Assembly: GCF_022201045.2 (NCBI RefSeq)
Contig: NC_068561.1
Coordinates: 21,823,501 to 21,887,500 of the forward strand
From: Citrus sinensis
Lineage: Eukaryota > Streptophyta > Magnoliopsida > Sapindales > Rutaceae
Length of the DNA stretch: 64,000 bases
Reading direction: 5' to 3'
Both the position numbers and the translations under genes were made by a program. Position 1 is the first letter of the stretch. Every line of letters begins with the position of its first letter. The notes under the pieces were generated by a model that saw nothing but the letters and a program-made list of their open reading frames with translations, searched no databases and was not told where the DNA came from. This document shows, one piece after another, positions 24,854-40,043 of this stretch.

Positions 24854-26938
24854 ATGAAGAAAGCTTATCTCTTTCTTCTTTCTCTGCCTCTCTCACTTCT
24901 CTCCGTTTCTTCTTCAAACCCGAATGACACAAGTGCCCTCACGCTTTTTCGCCTCCAGACCGACACTCACGGCAACCTCCTCTCCAACTGGACGGGCGCC
25001 GACGCGTGCGCCGCAGCATGGACCGGCGTCGTTTGCTCGCCCAAAAGCCAGCGCGTGGTTTCACTCTCCCTCCCCTCCCATTCACTACGTGGACCCATCG
25101 CCCCCCTCTCCCTCCTCGACCAGCTCCGCTTCCTCGACCTCCACGACAACCGCTTGAACGGCACCATTTTGCCCCTCACCAACTGCACCAACCTCAAACT
25201 CGCTTACCTCTCCGGCAACGACTTCTCCGCCGAAATCCCGCACCAAATATCGGCCCTCAATGGGATTCTCCGCTTAGATTTATCGGATAACAACATCCGC
25301 GGCAGAATTCCGGAACAAGTGACGAACTTGACCCGGCTCTTGACTCTCCGGTTACAGAACAATGAGCTCACTGGTCGAATCCCCGATTTATCGTCCTCGC
25401 TTAAGGATTTAAAAGAGCTTAACGTGTCAAACAACGAACTCTACGGTCGCGTACCGGAAGGTTTGTTGAAGAAATTCGGGGAGCAGAGCTTTGTCGGGAA
25501 TGAAGGACTCTGCGGGTCTAGTCCCTTGCCGGCATGCTCGTTCAGCGGAGACACACCTCCGGATGTTGCATCGGCTCCTGAAACAGTGCCGTCTAACCCG
25601 AGTTCAATGCCGCAGAGGCCAGCATTTGGTCAGGAAAAGACCAGATCAAAGAAAGGACTGAGCACTGCTGCTATTGTGGCAATTGTGTTAGGCAATTGCG
25701 TGGCGCTCTTGGTGGTGACTTCATTTGTTGTTGCTTATTGCTGTCGTGGAGACCGGAGTTCAATTTCGAGTGATAAGCAGCAGAGGAGAAGTGGGAGCAA
25801 TTATGGGAGCGAAAAAAGGGTGTACGCGAATGGAGGCAATGACAGCGATGGAACTAGTGGGACGGATACGAGTAAGCTTGTGTTCTACGAAAGGAAGAAG
25901 CAGTTTGAGCTTGAAGATTTGTTGAGAGCTTCGGCGGAGATGCTTGGAAAGGGAAGTCTTGGGACTGTTTACAAGGCGGTTCTCGATGACGGCAGCATTG
26001 TTGCTGTTAAAAGATTGAAAGATGCAAACCCTTGTGCAAGAAAGGAGTTTGAGCAATATATGGATGTTATTGGGAAGCTTAAGCATCCAAATGTTGTTAA
26101 ACTCAGAGCTTATTATTATGCCAAGGAGGAGAAACTTCTTGTTTATGATTATCTGCCTAATGGAAGCTTGCATTCGCTTCTCCATGGTGAGTCGTTAAAA
26201 CATTAATTGTTTGACTGAGATTAATTTCCTTAATTGTGTGATTATTGTTGATAATCAGGGAATCGAGGGCCGGGGAGGATTCCATTGGATTGGACGACGA
26301 GGATTAGCTTGGTTTTGGGGGCGGCTAGAGGGCTTGCAAGGATTCATCAAGAGTATGGTACAGCCAAAGTACCACACGGAAATGTCAAGTCATCAAATGT
26401 GTTACTTGACAAGAATGGTGTTGCTTGCATTTCTGATTTTGGGCTGTCACTGCTTTTAAATCCAGTTCAGGCAATTGCGAGATTAGGTGGGTACAAGGCC
26501 CCTGAACAAGCTGAAGTTAAGAGACTTTCACAGAAGGCTGATGTGTACAGTTTCGGAGTCTTGTTGTTGGAAGTGCTGACAGGCAGAGCTCCATCACAGT
26601 ACCCTTCGCCTACTCGTCCACGGGTAGACGAAGAGGAGCAGGCGGTGGACCTTCCAAAATGGGTGCGATCAGTGGTGAAGGAAGAGTGGACAGCAGAAGT
26701 GTTCGATCAAGAACTTTTGAGGTATAAGAACATTGAAGAAGAGCTTGTGTCAATGCTCCATGTGGGTCTAGCCTGTGTTGTGTCACAGCCCGAAAAGAGG
26801 CCTACAATGGCAGAAGTTGCAAAGATGATTGAGGATATCAGAGTCGAGCAGTCTCCTCTTGGAGAGGAATACGATGAATCGCGCAATTCACTCTCTCCTT
26901 CCCTCGCAACCACTGAAGATGGACTAGCTGGTTACTGA
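24854..26938 (+). CDS. PXC1: LRR receptor-like (pseudo)kinase PXC1
   Basis: Plasma-membrane LRR receptor kinase closely resembling Arabidopsis PXC1 (PXY-correlated), linked to secondary wall formation in xylem fibres. Exons 24854-26186 and 26259-26938 give 670 residues. Parts in order: signal peptide (about 1-22), LRR N-terminal cap with the Cys pair at 52 and 61, about five LRRs (70-205), a Cys pair after GNEGLC (220 and 228), TM helix (271-296), Ser/Gly-rich juxtamembrane, kinase domain (about 360-640) with GKGSLG loop and Lys386. The HRD catalytic triad reads HGN (484-486), so the catalytic Asp is absent, while DFG (504-506) is kept. A pseudokinase or very weak kinase is expected, as in its family. 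The start at 24854 was chosen because the signal peptide begins there; an in-frame Met at 24767 adds an unlikely leader. Confidence 0.93.
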
Positions 26939-28399
26939 TTTTTCTGTCGCGTATAATTAATTTATCAGTGCTCAATTAATTATTAGTTCCATCATCCATG
27001 GTGGTTGTATCATCATCATCACATTATCTCATTTGCATTTTCTCGCTGCAAATTGTCAGTATTGCAGGCTCTCCTCTTAGACTTATGGTTGTATTATGTG
27101 TTCTTTGCAATGTTTAAAGCCTTGTGTTTTCTTTTTGCCTAAGGGTAACAGGATCAGATAATCTTGCCACCATTGTTAAAATCAAACATTATCGAACAGT
27201 TCCAATATGCGGCTTCGTTTGCAGACACTGTTTTCACTAAAGTCTCAACGAGTTAATTTGATGACGCAAAAAATTGGTCAACTAGAAATTAAAATAAATG
27301 GGATGATATGAATGTAAATAACGCGGAAATTTACGTGATTCAACATCACATGATTCACATTCAAGGGTAGAAAATGGACGATTTATCTTTCCCATAACAG
27401 TGAATCACACTATTTTCTATCTGGAAAAGCAGACGAAATACGAATATCGTCCCACATACTTTAATTTTTAATTGGACGATTTCTGGGTCAATAATTTTCA
27501 ATCATTCGGTTTCGGACTTATCAATTCAAACTTACTTAGAGATGAACAGAAAGAGCGCTAACTAATAGCCATAACTGGCCATCTGTGGAATTTACTTTTG
27601 TTGGCGTTATATATGACACATAATGCTATTACTGGAATTCTGGGATTGAACTGATTGGATTGGGTTTACCTCCTGGATTTTCTCTCCACTTTTCTGTTAT
27701 ACTGCCATGGCTTCTCTCAGATTAGCTCAAATTAGCACCGGAAAATGGAGAAACCAACTGCCAAATTTTGATCAGCTTCAAGGATCCCAATTATTACACT
27801 AGTAGATTTACTTGGAGAATCCCAATTTTGACACCTTGTCGAGTTTTGGATATTATGAAAAAAAACAAAAAAAGGAAAAGTGCTTCTGCCACCAAGAACA
27901 AGAATTTTTTCTTATACAAAGACAAATTTCATATCTCAGACAATCTCCGCACACAGCATGGATCTGTGTTAACTCTACATTGTTTGAAGTTTAAAATCAT
28001 ACAAGTTTTTCACAAATGGCTGCATACAGAATTCCGAAACCTAATGACTTGCAACTCTATCCCCCATTTAACATTAATATATCTGTGATATGACTCTTAA
28101 CATTACTTACATTAAACCTACTATAGGTACAATCAACTGTTAATTAATCTGGATTATTTTTAGTCCCCAAACTAACATTCCTGATAAATCAGCACCAAAA
28201 CTATGAAGCAAATCGTCAATGAAGCAATCAACTCTGGATAATCAGTTATAAGACAAGTCAAACCCTTACTTCTGCACACACGGGTACCAAGAAAAAAGTG
28301 CAACCTGGTCGAGCCAAAATTAAGGTTAATTGATGTTTAAAGAGTCCACTGAACCATAACAGACACAGTCAGAGGTCATACCAAGTAAAGAACCACATA
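26939..28399. other. Convergent intergenic region between PXC1 and the trihelix-UMP kinase gene
   Basis: Holds the 3' UTRs of two convergent genes. The open frame at 27768-28088 has no recognisable motif. Nothing else seen. Confidence 0.5.
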
Positions 28400-31451
<3,052 letters not shown>

Positions 31452-31644
31452 TAGAGGACGTTAAGGTTTGGTTTCGCCGTTAGGGTTTGTTTGATGAACG
31501 GCGACGTTAAGGACGGCGATGTGGAACGTTGAAGGAAGTTATCAAGTAAGAGGCAGAGGTTTAACGGAACGGATATGTCGCGGGATTTGGTGAAATCTGC
31601 CGTGACGGAATGTGACGATCCCGTTAAGTAATGCTCAAGTTGAT

Positions 31645-31720
31645 TGACACGTGGGAGGGGCCCAACACTAGACATTTTTGGTAATGTTGCTGCCGAGACT
31701 ATTAAATCGAATGGGCCAAT
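31645..31720 (-). promoter_or_regulatory. G-box and site II motifs upstream of the trihelix-UMP kinase gene
   Basis: About 200-270 bp upstream of the start codon are CACGTG (31648-31653), GGGCCCAAC near 31659 (TGGGCC on the other strand) and TGGGCCAAT at 31712. Site II (TGGGCC) elements are known TCP targets in promoters of growth-related genes and the G-box binds bZIP/bHLH factors. Use here is inference. Confidence 0.4.
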
Positions 31721-34700
31721 GGCAGGGGCGAAAAAGTGGACGCTATCTTGCCACGGCCCTTAATAAATCGAGCATTGTATTAAAATTTTAATTAAAAGTA
31801 TTTTCCTAAAAATAAAAAATAATTGAAAGTATTTATTGAGGAATTAAATTACTGAAACGATGCTTTCAAAAAGATTATCAAAAGGATAATTATTATTTAG
31901 GGAAAAAAATTAAGTTACAATTTACTATCTTTTGGTTCGATTTTTTTTTGAAATTTCAAAGATTTATTTTTTTTAAAGATTTGAATGGGTGGAAAACTCA
32001 CTCATAAATAGTTAAATACCAATATTTACCTCTCATGTTTGTAATCCCTACTTAAGAATTATGTGCAAGATTTATTTTTAAAATTGGTATTTTTAGATAA
32101 TTTGAATTTTCTTCAACAACACCACAAATTTATTCTCTAAAAAAAGTATTTAATTAATTTATTTTCAACCATATCTACATAAAAACTTATGAAGTTATTC
32201 AATATATTAGTATGTACTTGTTGTTTGTTTGTCTCTATCCCTCAGCCCCAGTCATAAGACCATAAGAACTGTGATGAATTGATGATGAAGTTCGTAATCT
32301 GTGCACTTCGGTAGCACAATTTCTACACTTCTTCTACCATGAAATTTTTAAAAAATACTTTTTCATAAAAATCTCGCATTCAAAGAACAATAAAAATCAT
32401 TAATATCAGTTGCGGTGATATTCAATTGGCAACGTTCCCCTTGTTGGGCTTTAAATAGCCGTGCCTTATTGCTTTCTTCTGATCTTCTATTTTCTTTTTT
32501 TTTTTTTGGTAATATATTTATTTTTTTCCAATTTCTTTTAACTTTAAGTGCTGTATTTTATGACATAAGCGTCATTAATAACCTGCTTATATTTTGCGAC
32601 TACAGTCTACAGTTATGTTTATGATCATGACTAGGCACAGCTATAGATCTAGATGACAATGACATTCCAATTACACGTCTTTTTCTGTCAATGCCGCTTG
32701 AGCCATCGTAGATCTTGTTTTTTAAGACATTTTGAAATCTTATAATTAAGTCAAAATTAAAAAATAATGAAAAATGTACCACGATGGCACGAGTTAGAAT
32801 TTTCTCATACTAAATCAATCTTCTAGAAACTTTGACCAAATGCAAAAGAAAGACGTTCTCGATGGCCCCAAAACTCTTGAAAGTCGAAAATACACTTGAA
32901 AAGACCAAAAAGAGAGAAGAAGGAAAATAATTAAACCTTCTGGTCGTCTGGATTCCTAAAGGGACCGCAACTTAAACCGACAGCCCATAGTAATTGATTT
33001 GAACTTTTAAATTGACTCCTACATGATCAAAATTCAAAACCAGGTGAGGTAAGCTGAATCTTAGGCAGTTTACACCCAAAACCTTGCTGTTTATTAGAAA
33101 TGTAAATAGAATAAGAGTTTACATATGGGAGCTTCTCCTATGTAGATGTTTAAATATAGATTTCATGTGACTTCACTGTTACATTATTTTTTTGTTGAAT
33201 TTATTAAAACACTATATGATATGCTCACGAATTCGCACAAGATTTATATTTAATCATCCGCACTTGAGAATTTACGTATTAAATCAATCAATTAAATCTA
33301 CCATATTTTCACAATATTTCTTTGATTAACTTGGAACACGCTAGTGTTAGGTTGACGAAATGCTAAGGTAACTGATTTACCCATATAATTAAGAGTAAAA
33401 TTGCTAATAGACTTGAAGAATGACAATATTTTGGTTAAAAAAATCATAGATCATTATTTTTTCCTATATGTAACTACGGATAGTAAACTTTTATGAATAG
33501 AGTAAAATTTGATAAAATTAGTTAGCATGATGAAATTAAGCATAATATGATAATAAAAGCTATAGTTGGTTTTTTAACAATGATAATAATAACCTTATTT
33601 TTTATTGGTTTTTTAACAATGATAATAATAACCTTATTTTTTATTTTAAACTAATTGATATACAATTAAAAGTAATTTTTTAATTTGAAAATACAAAATA
33701 CTCTCATATTGTCAAATAACTCTTATGTTAGATTTGGTCCAAGGGGTTATGCCCGAACTTTTCAACTACAAGGTTTTGTGTGACTATTTTCATAAACTTT
33801 TAATTTGTTTTAAATTTTTAACAAACTACGAGGACTAAACGTAAATCGACCCATTAAATAAAATAGCCTACGTACTTTTTCATAACCATGGGCCGGAGGC
33901 ACTTTCTGCTTGAGGAAAGGGCAATTCAACAAGTCACGCCCCGTGCCCCTTGAAACCGTACCCACCAACTTACCATTAACACGGGTAGATTTTTATGAAC
34001 AGCACAAGAGGATCGCATCTCCTACTCACGCACCACACAATCGCGTGATCGTAACCCTACCCCCTTCTCCAAGAAACTCCAATACTTCCCAATTAATTAA
34101 TTGAAGTACATTCAAACTTGGTCGCCGCATGAAACCTAATGTGAACCCAGTACGTGTTCTCTCTGATTTCATACAATCACGCCACGTGTAATACGTGAGA
34201 TCTTCAATTGAAAAGGACGTAATTTTCAGTTCCATCCCCCGAGGTTTGTGGTCCTTTCACTCAAATAGAATGTATAAGGGTATCTCCACTTTGCACCCTG
34301 CTATTAGTATAAAGTTTTAAAAAAAAATACAACAAACAATGGAACTTTTAGTTACCTAGCATACGGCTCCATTGCAAGTGGGTGGGTTCTTGGTCATCAC
34401 CGGTATTTGCACACGGCCGTCAAATCAATTTGAACTCTTACATCAGTTCCCGTCACACTTGATTCTGATTACTTCCCCGACATCTTGTTCATCACAGCAA
34501 CGAATTCGCTTAATGCATTTCTTAGGTGTTGTGATTGTGATATCAATTATATTTTTTCGATTCGTGAAGTTAAAAATTAAACAAATCATTATTTTCAATT
34601 TGGTGCTAAATCCACTAAACACTAACATGCTTATGTTATTACCTAGCGGACCCATTGGACATAATAATGTTTCTGACATGTTTCATTTTCAAAGTGCAAA

Positions 34701-35020
34701 AATTCAAAATATTTTTAATATTTAATAATTTAGCATACAATTACTTAAATACCCTCACATACTAAATATATACTAAACTTTATACTTACAGTAGGGGTGT
34801 AAAATGGGAATATTTTTATACATTCTACCTAAGTGAAGGGACCCCAAACTTCAGGGGATGAAGATGAAAATTACCCATTGAAAAGGTCATATCAGGTGGT
34901 CGTAGTGGAACCAAGTTTAGTCTTACCACATAACACTGTACTATTGGAAAATTAATAAACTAATAAATTATTAGCCCCGGTGGCGGAGCGGCGTGCGAAC
35001 TACGAAGGGAAAAAAGAAAG
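31721..35020. other. Divergent intergenic region between trihelix-UMP kinase and pyruvate kinase
   Basis: AT-rich, with no open frame of recognisable family. It contains a perfect 39-bp tandem duplication at 33566-33643 and the promoter of pyruvate kinase at the right. The frames at 34372-34725 and 33910-34104 have no motif. Confidence 0.5.
33566..33643. repeat. Perfect 39-bp tandem duplication
   Basis: Two adjacent copies (33566-33604 and 33605-33643), each beginning TTGGTTTTTTAACAATGATA. The identity of the copies implies a recent event. Confidence 0.85.
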
Positions 35021-35030
35021 CATATATATA
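35021..35030 (+). promoter_or_regulatory. Possible TATA box of pyruvate kinase
   Basis: CATATATATA lies 141 bp before the start codon, followed by a CT-rich leader (TCATCTCTCGTACTCTCTCT region) typical of plant 5' UTRs. The transcription start itself cannot be seen. Confidence 0.35.
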
Positions 35031-35170
35031 CCAAAGAAGCATATTCTAAGGTGGACGATCGTAAGTATTAATCAACGAATAAACACTAAAAATCAAAACA
35101 CTCTAATCAACGCTAACCGCTGCCTCTTTCATCTCTCGTACTCTCTCTGTATCTCTCTGTTCAGTGAAAG

Positions 35171-38100
35171 ATGCATTCAAGTCACTTGCTTCTCGAGGAG
35201 CCAATCAGGATGGCTTCAATCCTGGAGCCATCCAAAGCCGTGAGTATTCTTGTTCTTTGATTTCGATTTTGTTATTTATTTTATCAATTTTTTTCTCTTG
35301 ATTTTGAATCAGCTACGATCAGATTCTTATTCGTAGATTTGTTGATTTTGATTGATTAATTGTGCAGAGTTTCTTCCCGGCAATGACCAAAATTGTTGGA
35401 ACGCTTGGTCCTAAATCTCGATCTGTTGATGTTATATCCGGTTGCCTCAAAGCTGGAATGTCTGGTAGATTCTTTTTTTTTCTTTTAATAATTTGTTGTT
35501 CTGTTTGTTTGTTTGTTTGTTTTTAGTAACAGCGTTTTAGAATTTAGAAGTAAGCTGCTAGTTTTGTTTGCTTTTAATTGTATCTGATGCATGCAACGTT
35601 GTCGTTTGGATACCAGTGGCTAGATTCGATTTCTCGTGGGGTAATACTGAATACCACCAAGAGACCTTGGAGAATCTCAAGGCGGCAGTTAAGACTACTA
35701 AGAAGCTTTGTGCTGTAAGTTTGAGTTTGAGTTTGAGATTAATTTATATGCATTCCTTGACTGTCTTGAGCTTGGCTTCGGAATGGTGCTGATAAATTTA
35801 GTGAGTGGTTTTTCAGGTTATGTTGGACACAGTGGGTCCCGAATTGCAGGTTGTTAATAAGAGTGAGAAGGCAATTTCACTTAAGGCAGATGGTTCTGTT
35901 GTTCTCACACCTGACTGTGGACAAGAAGCCACTTCTCAAGTTTTGCCCATCAATTTCGATGGACTTGCTAAGGTTTTCAACTTTTTTCCTTTTTTACATT
36001 GATGTTCGTTATTTTTCATACATGAATATTTGTTGATCAGTGCTACTGGGAAATTGTTGGTTTTTCCCTGAGTTGGTATAGGGTTTTTTTTTTTTTTTCT
36101 GGTGAAATGGTGTAACAAATAAAACCTTTAATTTGGTTTTTGCAGTCAGTGAAGAAAGGAGACACCATTTTTATCGGTCAATACTTGTTCACTGGAAGTG
36201 AGACTACTTCTGTGTGGCTGGAGGTAAGAGATATTCAACACGCTGCATGCTGAAGGCTCTGTTGTATCGACTAGAAAGTTTAGTTTCTGGGAAATTAGTT
36301 GTTTTGAGAAGTAAATTACATTTTCTCTGTCATAAGAGTTTAGGAAACCTACTTATGGCTCATGCAGGGCTGATGATTTTTTATTGGACTTAATCAGGTT
36401 TCTGAAGTGAAAGGAAATGATGTAACTTGTGTGATAAAGAATACTGCAACATTGGCTGGTTCACTTTTCACTTTACATGCCTCTCAAATTCGTATTCAAC
36501 TGCCAACTCTTTCTGATAAAGATAAGGAGGTAAATTATAGGTTTGATTGACTAGATTTTAGTGTTTGATGTAACATACTGTAGGTTTTCTCTCTCCTTTT
36601 CGGTAATGTTTGGCTTGCTGCCCTATAATTTTGTGCTCTTCCTGATGTTTCAGGTCATTAGTTCTTGGGGAGTTCAAAACAAAATTGACTTCCTCTCATT
36701 GTCCTATACGCGACATGCAGAAGACGTGCGCCAAGTAATTATCGTTCCTGATTTAGTGCCATTGTTATCACATCTTCCTAAAATGATCCTCATGCTGAAT
36801 TTATCTGAAATTTATTCATTTTATCTAAATAATTTGATAACAGGACTTTTTATGTTGTGATGCAGGCTCGCGAGTATCTCTCCAAGTTGGGTGACCTCAG
36901 TCAAACTCAAATTTTTGCAAAGATTGAGAATATAGAGGTGACTTGTGCACATTGTTCTCTAATAAGATTGATTTTGCTCTTTGTACAAGTTCTGATGTTC
37001 AAAGAGTTGAATTTGTTTGTATGCATTTATGTTTTCCTTCTAGGGTTTGACCCATTTTGATGAGATCCTTCAAGCAGCAGATGGTATTATTCTTTCCCGT
37101 GGTAATTTGGGAATCGATCTTCCTCCTGAGAAGGTTAGAATCCTAACTTGGTCAAAGCATTAACTTGCTACTGTTACTTTTGCACTTCCAATGTGCTGGT
37201 TTTATAAGATGTGTGGTGTACATGTACTTGCTTTTCTGTAAGATGTGCAGAAGTTGCTAACGTGTAGAGATTGTAGTGATGTATAAACCATGGTTAAAAG
37301 TTACTTTATTTTAAGATGGAATGCAAAATACCTCTGAACCTTCTCTCTCACTCTCTCTCTTTTCTTAATTTATTCTTGAAGTACTTGTTACATCCATTCT
37401 TTTTTCTTTACAAAAAACTGGTTTTATAATTTTTTATTCTAATTGTGAAATGTTTATTTGCATGAACTGTCAATATGTTATGTATGAGTTAAATGGACCT
37501 CTATATACTTTGCAGGTGTTCTTGTTTCAAAAAGCTGCCCTTTACAAGTGTAATATGGCAGGAAAGCCAGCAGTGGTTACCCGTGTTGTGGACAGTATGA
37601 CTGACAACCTGAGACCAACTCGTGCTGAAGCAACTGATGTTGCAAATGCTGTGTTAGATGGTGTGTCAATCACTTGCATCCTCAACTCTTAATGCTTTTG
37701 AGACCTTTCTACAACTCTCCTACTTCAAAGGAGATAGTTGCATTTGGTTATTGTGGACACTTTCTTATGATTGATCTTCTTTTAACATGTTTGGTATTTT
37801 GGCTGAGTTGTTTACAAATATGACAGATGTAATTTGTGACTTAAAGGTTATATCTTTTTATACACACAGGAAGTGATGCGATTCTTCTTGGTGCTGAGAC
37901 TCTGCGTGGATTGTACCCCGTAGAAACTATTTCTATTGTTGGTAAAATTTGTGCTGAGGTAAATTATTTATTTACATCAGTTAGGAAGCAGTGTTTTCAT
38001 GAAAAGATATTCCCTGCGCATGCTTAATGCTCATACTAAAAAGTTCAAGCAGCATCTTTTCCCTAATGAACCTATTTACTTGTAATCAGGCTTATGTTCT

Positions 38101-40043
38101 CAAAACTACATGTGATGAGTTCTTGATATATATATTTCTTAAAACTACATGTGATGAGTTCTCTGTGTGTGTGTGTGTGTGTGTTGGGGGGGGGGGGGGG
38201 GGGGTAAGTCAAATGACTATTCACCCACAACTAGAACCACTGGGGTTTTGATATTGCTCTATATATCTGAAAAAGATGGGAAAAGGTCCCTGTTGCATAA
38301 TGTTTCTCTTCCTTTATGATCTTTCCCCTCATCCGTTGGACTTCCAGTTTGCGAGAATCTCTTGCGCATGAAAGCCATCTTGTTTATCCAGCGCAAGGAA
38401 ACTAACAAATTTTTCATGCTGCTACAGAGCTTATTATTAATTTTCCATATGTAATGGTAATTATAAACTAATCTATCAGCTTTGGTGCATATTGCTGTGT
38501 GTTCATTTCAGAATTCAGGGTGATTTAATTTCTTGTGAATTAAAAATAGATTCAGTAATTTACTCTGGAATTTGAAGTACTAATACACTGATTAGTAATT
38601 TTTTCCTTCTCTATGTTCGTTGTACAATGTTATCGCTTTTTTCCCTAATGCATGTAGGCAGAGAAGGTTTTCAACCAGGACCTTTATTTCAAGAAGACCG
38701 TCAAATGCGTTGGAGAGCCAATGACCCACTTAGAGTCTATCGCATCTTCAGCGGTAATGACTTTGTTTTTCTTTTGTGTTCTGTTTCAATGATTTTGTTG
38801 TTGTTTTATTTTATTTTCCAATTCCAAGTCTTGATTTAAATTTGGAATAGTTGTATTGCTTAAGAGAAATTCTCACTGGCTATTTTTCAATTCTTGTTTA
38901 GGTAAGGGCAGCCATTAAAGTGAAGGCATCTGTTATTATATGCTTCACTTCATCAGGAAGAGCTGCAAGGTACTCATCTTTTTCTGTAGGCAGGTTTTAC
39001 CGTCTAGTTGATTTTCTAATTTTTTTCAGCTTTTCATATTGACTTCACTTGATGACTCAAAATACATTTTGTACATGTTGCAGATTGATTGCCAAGTACA
39101 GGCCAACAATGCCGGTTCTATCAGTTGTGATCCCGCGCCTTAAGACAAATCAACTAAAATGGAGCTTTAGTGGAGCCTTTGAGGTATTACTTTGATAATT
39201 TATAATTCATTTACTGTAGTAGTGTGTTTTGCATTTATCCATTCCCTGTTTTATCTTATTATTGGAACTTAAATATCTACCTCCCTGGGTGTCCAAGTTA
39301 ATGAAAAATATGTTTCCTCTCTTTTAAATCAATCTACAGGCAAGGCAATCACTCATTGTGAGAGGTCTCTTCCCTATGCTTGCTGATCCTCGACATCCTG
39401 TAAGTTATCAATCTTGTTATTTTACTTGGTTAGTGGGGGATTTAACATGCTTTAAAAGTACTAATGATCCCTAGAAACAGCCTGGTGAAACTCTTGGATT
39501 GGGCAATTCTTTCAATAGGCCATAGGGGTGATAAAGTCTATGTTATTTGTTTGTTAAATGGAATGACCCTGGCAAGACTGCCTCCTGGCCTTCCTTAGGT
39601 TGCTTAGGACTGATCTTTGGTTCAAAACTTTGTATATTGACTCGACCAGTTTATTGTGCTCTGAGTGCCTGTTGCAACTGCCAGGTGGATCTAAACCTTT
39701 GTTTTAAATGTAGATTCGTTATGTTATATCATTGTCCTATAATATTATCTTCTGAACACATTAAAGAAAACCATGAATGCCACTCTTTAAGTAATTGGAT
39801 AATTGATTCTGCCTTTTTATTATTATTGTTATTTTCTTTGTGTTCTGTTTTGCTTTCATGAAATCTGATATCTTCATTGTCACTTTCTAGGCGGAGTCTA
39901 CAAATGCCACAAATGAGTCGGTTCTAAAGGTTGCTCTTGATCACGGGAAGGCTTCAGGAGTTATAAAGTCGCATGATCGAGTTGTTGTTTGCCAGAAAGT
40001 CGGCGATGCGTCTGTGGTTAAGATTATTGAGCTCGAAGACTAA
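35171..40043 (+). CDS. Pyruvate kinase, cytosolic, divergent plant class
   Basis: Last step of glycolysis: PEP + ADP to pyruvate + ATP. Sixteen exons: 35171-35239, 35368-35464, 35617-35714, 35817-35972, 36146-36223, 36398-36529, 36654-36734, 36866-36937, 37044-37133, 37516-37660, 37870-37958, 38658-38753, 38902-38969, 39084-39183, 39340-39399, 39891-40043. These give 1584 nt, 527 residues, every junction in phase; no transit peptide is evident. Motifs: [35 protein letters not shown], the active-site signature [10 protein letters not shown] (Lys256, Glu258), and [21 protein letters not shown]. It departs from classical enzymes at several ligand positions: ARFDFSWG for ARFNFSHG, SRGNLG for ARGDLG, LLGAET for MLSGET. 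It resembles the Arabidopsis At2g36580/At3g52990 class of equal length. Confidence 0.94.
38102..38204 (+). repeat. 22-bp duplication, (GT)n and 19-G run in pyruvate kinase intron 11
   Basis: AAAACTACATGTGATGAGTT occurs at 38102 and again at 38141 (period 39). The second copy runs into a GT dinucleotide tract (38164-38185) and then 19 consecutive G (38186-38204). All lie within the intron between 37958 and 38658. Confidence 0.85.

Noticed and set aside
27768-28088. 106-codon frame between PXC1 and the UMP kinase gene
   Set aside because: Lys-rich low-complexity translation, no family resemblance, lies in 3' UTR territory.
34372-34725. 117-codon frame upstream of pyruvate kinase
   Set aside because: Hydrophobic composition from AT-rich DNA, no signal peptide logic or motif.
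34970-35010. GC-rich GGTGGCGGAGCGGCGTGCG considered as a tRNA 5' end
   Set aside because: No anticodon arm or TTC loop follows at the proper distance.
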